Source: Paramacrobiotus metropolitanus (lineage: Eukaryota > Tardigrada > Eutardigrada > Parachela > Macrobiotidae). Taken from it: a stretch of 64,000 bases of DNA. Position 1 is the first letter of the stretch; each line of letters opens with the position of its first letter. Of the stretch, positions 59,401 to 64,000 are shown piece after piece. Where the stretch lies: positions 1-64,000 of the forward strand of contig NW_026570354.1 of assembly GCF_019649055.1 (NCBI RefSeq), given 5' to 3'. The position numbers and the translations under genes are program-made. The notes beneath the pieces are model-generated. The model worked only from the letters and a program-made list of their open reading frames with translations. It searched no databases and was not told the DNA's origin.

Positions 59401-62400
59401 ATTGCCCTGTTTAAATCGGTTAGTCGAGAATCCCGCAAAACTGAACCTATTAGTATATATCTTGTCCGATAATTGATTTTTTCTGTCTGTCTCGAACTCT
59501 GGCAATATAGATGACCAAAAACAGCTCGAACAGCATTGGCCTATCGTGGGCCGAAAATAAACAATTGCCCTGTTTAAATCGGTTAGTCGAGAATCCCGCA
59601 AAACTGAACCTATTAGTATATATCATGTCCGATAATTGATTTTTTCTGTCTGTCTCGAACACTGGCAATCTAGATGACCAAAAACAGATCAGGTAGCATT
59701 GGTCTATCGTGGGTCGAAAATAAACAATCCCCTTGTTTAAATCGGTCAGTCGAGAATCCCGCAAACTGAACTTTATTAAACGTATAAAGATTGGAACTGG
59801 ATTTTTCTTTGTCTGTCTCGAACACTGGTAATCTAGATGACCAAAAACAGATCACGCAGCATTGGCCTATCGTGGGCTTAAAATAAACAATTGCCTTGTT
59901 TAAATCGGTCAGTCGGGAATCCGGCAAAACTGAACCGATTAGTATATATCATGTCCGGTAATTGATTTTTTCTGCCTGTCTCGAACTCTGGCAATCTAGA
60001 TGACCAAAAACAGATCATACAGCATTGGCCTATCGTGGGCTGAAAATAAACAATTGCCATGTTGAATCGGTCAGTCGAGAATCCCGCAAAACTGAACTTT
60101 ATAAACGTATAGATTGGAACTGGATTTTCTTTGTCTGTCTCGAAAACTGGTAATCTAGATGCCAAAAAACAGATTAAGCAGCATTGGCCTATCGTGGGCT
60201 GAAAAAAAAACAATTGCCATGTTTAAATCGGTCAGTCGAGAATCCGGGAAAACTGAACCCATTAGTATATATCATGTCCGATAATTGATTTTTTCTGTCT
60301 GTCTAGAACACTGGTAATCTAGATGACCAAAAACAGATCAAACAGCATTGGCCTATCGTGGGCTTAAAATAAACAATTGCCTTGTTTAAATCGGTCAGTC
60401 GAGAATCCGGTAAAACTGAACCCATTAGTATATATCATGTCCGATAATTGATTTTTTCTGTCTGTCTAGAACACTGGTAATCTAGATGACCAAAAACAGA
60501 TCAAACAGCATTGGCCTATCGTGGGCTTAAAATAAACAATTGCCTTGTTTAAATCGGTCAGTCGAGAATCCGGTAAAACTGAACCCATTAGTATATATCA
60601 TGTCCGGTAATTGATTTTTTCTGCCTGTTTCGAACACTGGCAATACAGATGACCAAAAACAGCTCGAACAGCATTGGCCTATCGTGGGCCGAAAATAAAC
60701 AATTGCCTGCTTAAATCGGTCAGTCGAGAATCCGCAAAACTGAACCTATTAGTATATATCATGTCCGATAATTGATTTTTCTGTCTGTCTCGAACACTGG
60801 CAATCTAGATGACCAAAACAGATCAGGTAGCATTGGCCTAATCGTGTGTCGAAAATAAACAATTGCCTTGTTTAAATCGGTCAGTCGAGAATCCGCAAAA
60901 CTGAACTTTATTAAACGTATAAAGATTGGAACTGGATTTTCTTTGTCAGTCTCGAACACTGGTAATCTAGATGACCAAAACAGATCACGCAGCATTGGCC
61001 TATCGTGGGCTGAAAATAAACAATTGCCTTGTTTAAATCGGTCAGTCGAATCCGGCAAAACTGAACTTATTAGTATATATCACGTCCGATAATTGATTTT
61101 TTCTGTCTGTCTTGAACTCTGGCAATCTAGATGACCAAAAACAGATCAAACAGCATTGGCCTATCGTGGGCTTAAAATAAACAATTGCCTTGTTTAAATC
61201 GGTCAGTCGGGAATCCCGGCAAAACTGAACTCGATTAGTATATATCATGTCCGGTAATTGATTTTTCTGTCTGTCTCGAACACTGGCAATCTAGATGACC
61301 AAAAAAACAGATCAAGCAGCATTGGCCTATCGTGGGCTGAAAAAAAAACAATTGCCATGTTTAAATCGGTCAGTCGAGAATCCGGTAAAACTGAACCCAT
61401 TAGTATAAATCATGTCCGATAATTGATTTTTTCTGTCTGTCTAGAACACTGGTAATCTAGATGACCAAAAACAGATCAAACAGCATTGGCCTATCGTGGG
61501 CTTAAAATAAACAATTGCCTTGTTTAAATCGGTCAGTCGGGAATCCGGCAAAACTGAACCGATTAGTATATATCATGTCCGATAATTGATTTTTCTGCTG
61601 TTTCGAACACTGGCAATAGATGACAAAAAACAGATCAAGCAGCATTGGCCTATCGTGGGCCGAAAATAAACAATTGCCCTGCTTAAATCGGTTAGTCGAG
61701 AATCCCGCAAAACTGAACCTATTAGTATATATCATGTCCGATAATTGATTTTTTCTGTCTGTCTCGAACACTGGCAATCTAGATGACCAAAAACAGATCA
61801 GGTAGCATTGGTCTATCGTGGGTCGAAAATAAACAATCCCCTTGTTTAAATCGGTCAGTCGAGAATCCCGCAAAACTGAACTTTATTAAACGTATAAAGA
61901 TTGGAACTGGATTTTCTTTGTCTGTCTCGAACACTGGTAATCTAGATGACCAAAAACAGATCACGCAGCATTGGCCTATCGTGGGCCGAAAATAAACAAT
62001 TGCCCTGTTTAAATCGGTTAGTCGAGAATCCCGCAAAACTGAACCTATTAGTATATATCTTGTCCGATAATTGATTTTTTCTGTCTGTCTCGAACTCTGG
62101 CAATATAGATGACCAAAAACAGCCCGAACAGCATTGGCCTATCGTGGGCCGAAAATAAACAATTGCCCTGCTTAAATCGGTTAGTCGAGAATCCCGCAAA
62201 ACTTAACCTATTAGTATTTATCATGTCCGATAATTGATTTTTTCTGTCTGTCTCGAACACTGGCAATCTAGATGACCAAAAACAGATCAGGTAGCATTGG
62301 TCTATCGTGGGTCGAAAATAAACAATCCCCTTGTTTAAATCGGTCAGTCGAGAATCCCGCAAAACTGAACTTTATTAAACGTATAAAGATTGGAACTGGA

Positions 62401-64000
62401 TTTTCTTTGTCTGTCTCGAACACTGGTAATCTAGATGACCAAAAACAGATCACGCAGCATTGGCCTATCGTGGGCTGAAAATAAACAATTGCCTTGTTTA
62501 AATCGGTCAGTCGAGAATCCGGCAAAACTGAACTTATTAGTATATATCACGTCCGATAATTGATTTTTTCTGTCTGTCTTGAACTCTGGCAATCTAGATG
62601 ACCAAAAACAGATCAAACAGCATTGGCCTATCGTGGGCTTAAAATAAACAATTGCCTTGTTTAAATCGGTCAGTCGGGAATCCGGCAAAACTGAACCGAT
62701 TAGTATATATCATGTCCGGTAATTGATTTTTTCTGTCTGTCTCGAACTTTGGCAATCTAGATGACAAAAAACAGATCAAGCAGCATTGGCCTATCGTGGG
62801 CTGAAAAAAAAACAATTGCCCTGCTTAAATCGGTTAGTCGAGAATCCCGCAAAACTGAACCTATTAGTATATATCATGTCCGATAATTGATTTTTTCTGT
62901 CTGTCTCAGAACACTGGTAATCTAGATGACCAAAACAGATCAAACAGCATTGGCCTATCGTGGGCTTAAAATAAACAATTGCCTTGTTTAAATCGGTCAG
63001 TCGGGAATCCGCAAAACTGAACCGATTAGTATATATCATGTCCGATAATTGATTTTTTCTGCCTGTTTCGAACACTGGCAATATAGATGACCAAAAACAG
63101 CCCGAACAGCATTGGCCTATCGTGGGCCGAAAATAAACAATTGCCTGTTTAAATCGGTTAGTCGAGAATCCCGCAAAACTGAACCTATTAGTATATATCA
63201 TGTCCGATAATTGATTTTTCTGTCTGTCTCGAACACTGGCAATCTAGATGACCAAAAACAGATCAGGTAGCATTGGTCTATCGTGGGTCGAAAATAAACA
63301 ATCCCTTGTTTAAATCGGTCAGTCGAGAATCCCGCAAAACTGAACTTTATTAAACGTATAAAGATTGGAACTGGATTTTTCTTTGTCTGTCTCGAACACT
63401 GGTAATCTAGATGACCAAAACAGATCACGCAGCATTGGCCTATCGTGGGCCGAAAATAAACAATTGCCCTGTTTAAATCCGGTCAGTCGAGAATCCCGCA
63501 AACTGAACCTATTAGTATATATCTTGTCCGATAATTGATTTTTCTGTCTGTCTCGAACTCTGGCAATATAGATGACCAAAACAGATCGAACAGCATTGGC
63601 CTATCGTGGGCCGAAAATAAACAATTGCCCTGCTTAAATCGGTTAGTCGAGAATCCGCAAAACTGAACCTATTAGTATTTATCATGTCCGATAATTGATT
63701 TTTTCTGTCTGTCTCGAACACTGGCAATCTAGATGACCAAAACAGATCAGGTAGCATTGGTCTATCGTGGGTCGAAAATAAACAATCCCTTGTTTAAATC
63801 GGTCAGTCGAGAATCCCGCAAAACTGAACTTTATTAAACGTATATAAAGATTGGAACTGGATTTTCTTTGTCTGTCTTCGAACACTGGCAATCTAGATGA
63901 CCAAAACAGATCACGCAGCATTGGCCTATCGTGTTTAGAAAATAAACAATTGCCTTGTTTAAATCGGTCAGTCGAGAATCCGGCAAACTGAACTTATTAG

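Larger units (their letters stand above)
31150..63880 (+). repeat. Class B monomers dispersed in the array
   Basis: Most monomers (class A) have TTAGTATATATCATGTCC in the 38-bp variable block. Class B has TTTATTAAACGTATAAAG then ATTGGAACTGG in an aligned block of the same length. Class B units occur near 31160, 32465, 33430, 34410, 35390, 35880, 36370, 37670, 39420, 42525, 43010, 43500, 44800, 49540, 51150, 54090, 57820, 59290, 61880, 62370, 63350 and 63830. A B subtype with ATGAAACG occurs near 50350, 51820, 52950 and 58150. The diverged edge at about 30,015 and 30,500 already contains B-like units, so the two classes are old. Confidence 0.85.
29820..64000 (+). repeat. 163-bp satellite DNA array, about 34 kb, continuing past the window
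   Basis: Over 200 head-to-tail monomers of 163 bp (about 40% GC). Landmarks in order are GAATCCGGCAAAACTGAAC, a 38-bp variable block, TCTGTCTGTCTCGAACACTG, GCAATCTAGATGACC, AAAAACAGATCAAACAGCAT, TGGCCTATCGTGGGC, AAATAAACAATTGCC and TTGTTTAAATCGGTCAGTCG. The monomer length is near nucleosome size. 163 is not a multiple of three, so frames change from unit to unit and return only every third unit. Repeated minus-strand open frames (up to 212 codons near 58963-59601) arise from this and show no coding signature. A centromeric or pericentromeric location is possible but not shown. Confidence 0.97.

Noticed and set aside
30156-63921. About 150 open frames of 60-212 codons with repeated peptides (such as DSRLTDLNKAIVYF)
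   Set aside because: They follow the 163-bp satellite period, shift frame from unit to unit, occur on both strands and have no domain. They are by-products of the repeat.
29820-64000. Regular repeats suggesting a CRISPR array
   Set aside because: Monomers are contiguous 163-bp units with no unique spacers, and the context is eukaryotic.
29820-64000. CENP-B box in the satellite monomer
   Set aside because: The TTCG and CGGG words are present but not in the required spacing on either strand.
1-64000. LTR retroelements, Polinton-like or other virus-derived elements
   Set aside because: No long terminal repeats, integrase, capsid or envelope-like sequences were recognised. The only retroelement pieces seen are LINE fragments.
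1-64000. tRNA or rRNA genes
   Set aside because: No cloverleaf with proper A and B boxes and no rRNA-like segment was identified by eye; a covariance search would be needed to exclude tRNAs fully.

Overview
The window is eukaryotic and animal-like. Genes are split by short to medium introns with GT-AG borders, surrounded by AT-rich non-coding DNA and small transposons, and the right half is one long satellite array. Decayed intradiol ring-cleavage dioxygenase exons, a haspin gene with introns and a tandem family of STE-like kinases suggest an invertebrate. Animal-type intradiol dioxygenases are known from tardigrades and spider mites, so a tardigrade or other panarthropod is my best guess, inferred rather than shown.

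Layout. Positions 1-10,900 hold a local family of kinase-like genes, all two-exon where the start is visible: a 3' end at the left edge, a decayed minus-strand copy (4529-4951), a plus-strand copy one base out of frame (5931-7622), and an intact minus-strand copy of 326 residues (9058-10901). The copies whose active site is visible carry Gly-Met-Gly or Gly-Ile-Gly where DFG is expected, so they look like pseudokinases. A nuclear-receptor-like relic lies between them. Positions 10,900-19,300 are a graveyard: a 454-bp Harbinger-type MITE with perfect terminal repeats, pieces of an intradiol dioxygenase with iron-ligand motifs still readable, a second kinase relic, a LINE fragment, membrane-protein-like scraps and one possible small secreted protein. 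Positions 19,316-24,079 hold a complete five-coding-exon haspin kinase gene on the minus strand (734 residues, all intron phases agree). Positions 25,383-26,736 are a 5'-truncated LINE with a CCHC-type zinc motif and a restriction-like endonuclease domain.

From about 27.2 kb to the right edge the window is dominated by a 163-bp satellite of about 40% GC. Old, strongly diverged monomers lie at 27.2-27.5 kb and 29.8-30.6 kb, split by about 2.3 kb containing nested inverted-repeat elements. From about 30.7 kb the monomers become homogeneous and are organised into higher-order repeats (trimers of 489 bp, hexamers near 978 bp) and larger internal duplications (offsets of 1,755, 7,133, 8,635 and 19,355 bp). 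The many open frames in the array are by-products of the repeat and are not annotated as genes.

I found no multi-gene system acting together. The points most worth following are the pseudokinase cluster, the decayed dioxygenase, and the architecture and edge of the satellite array.
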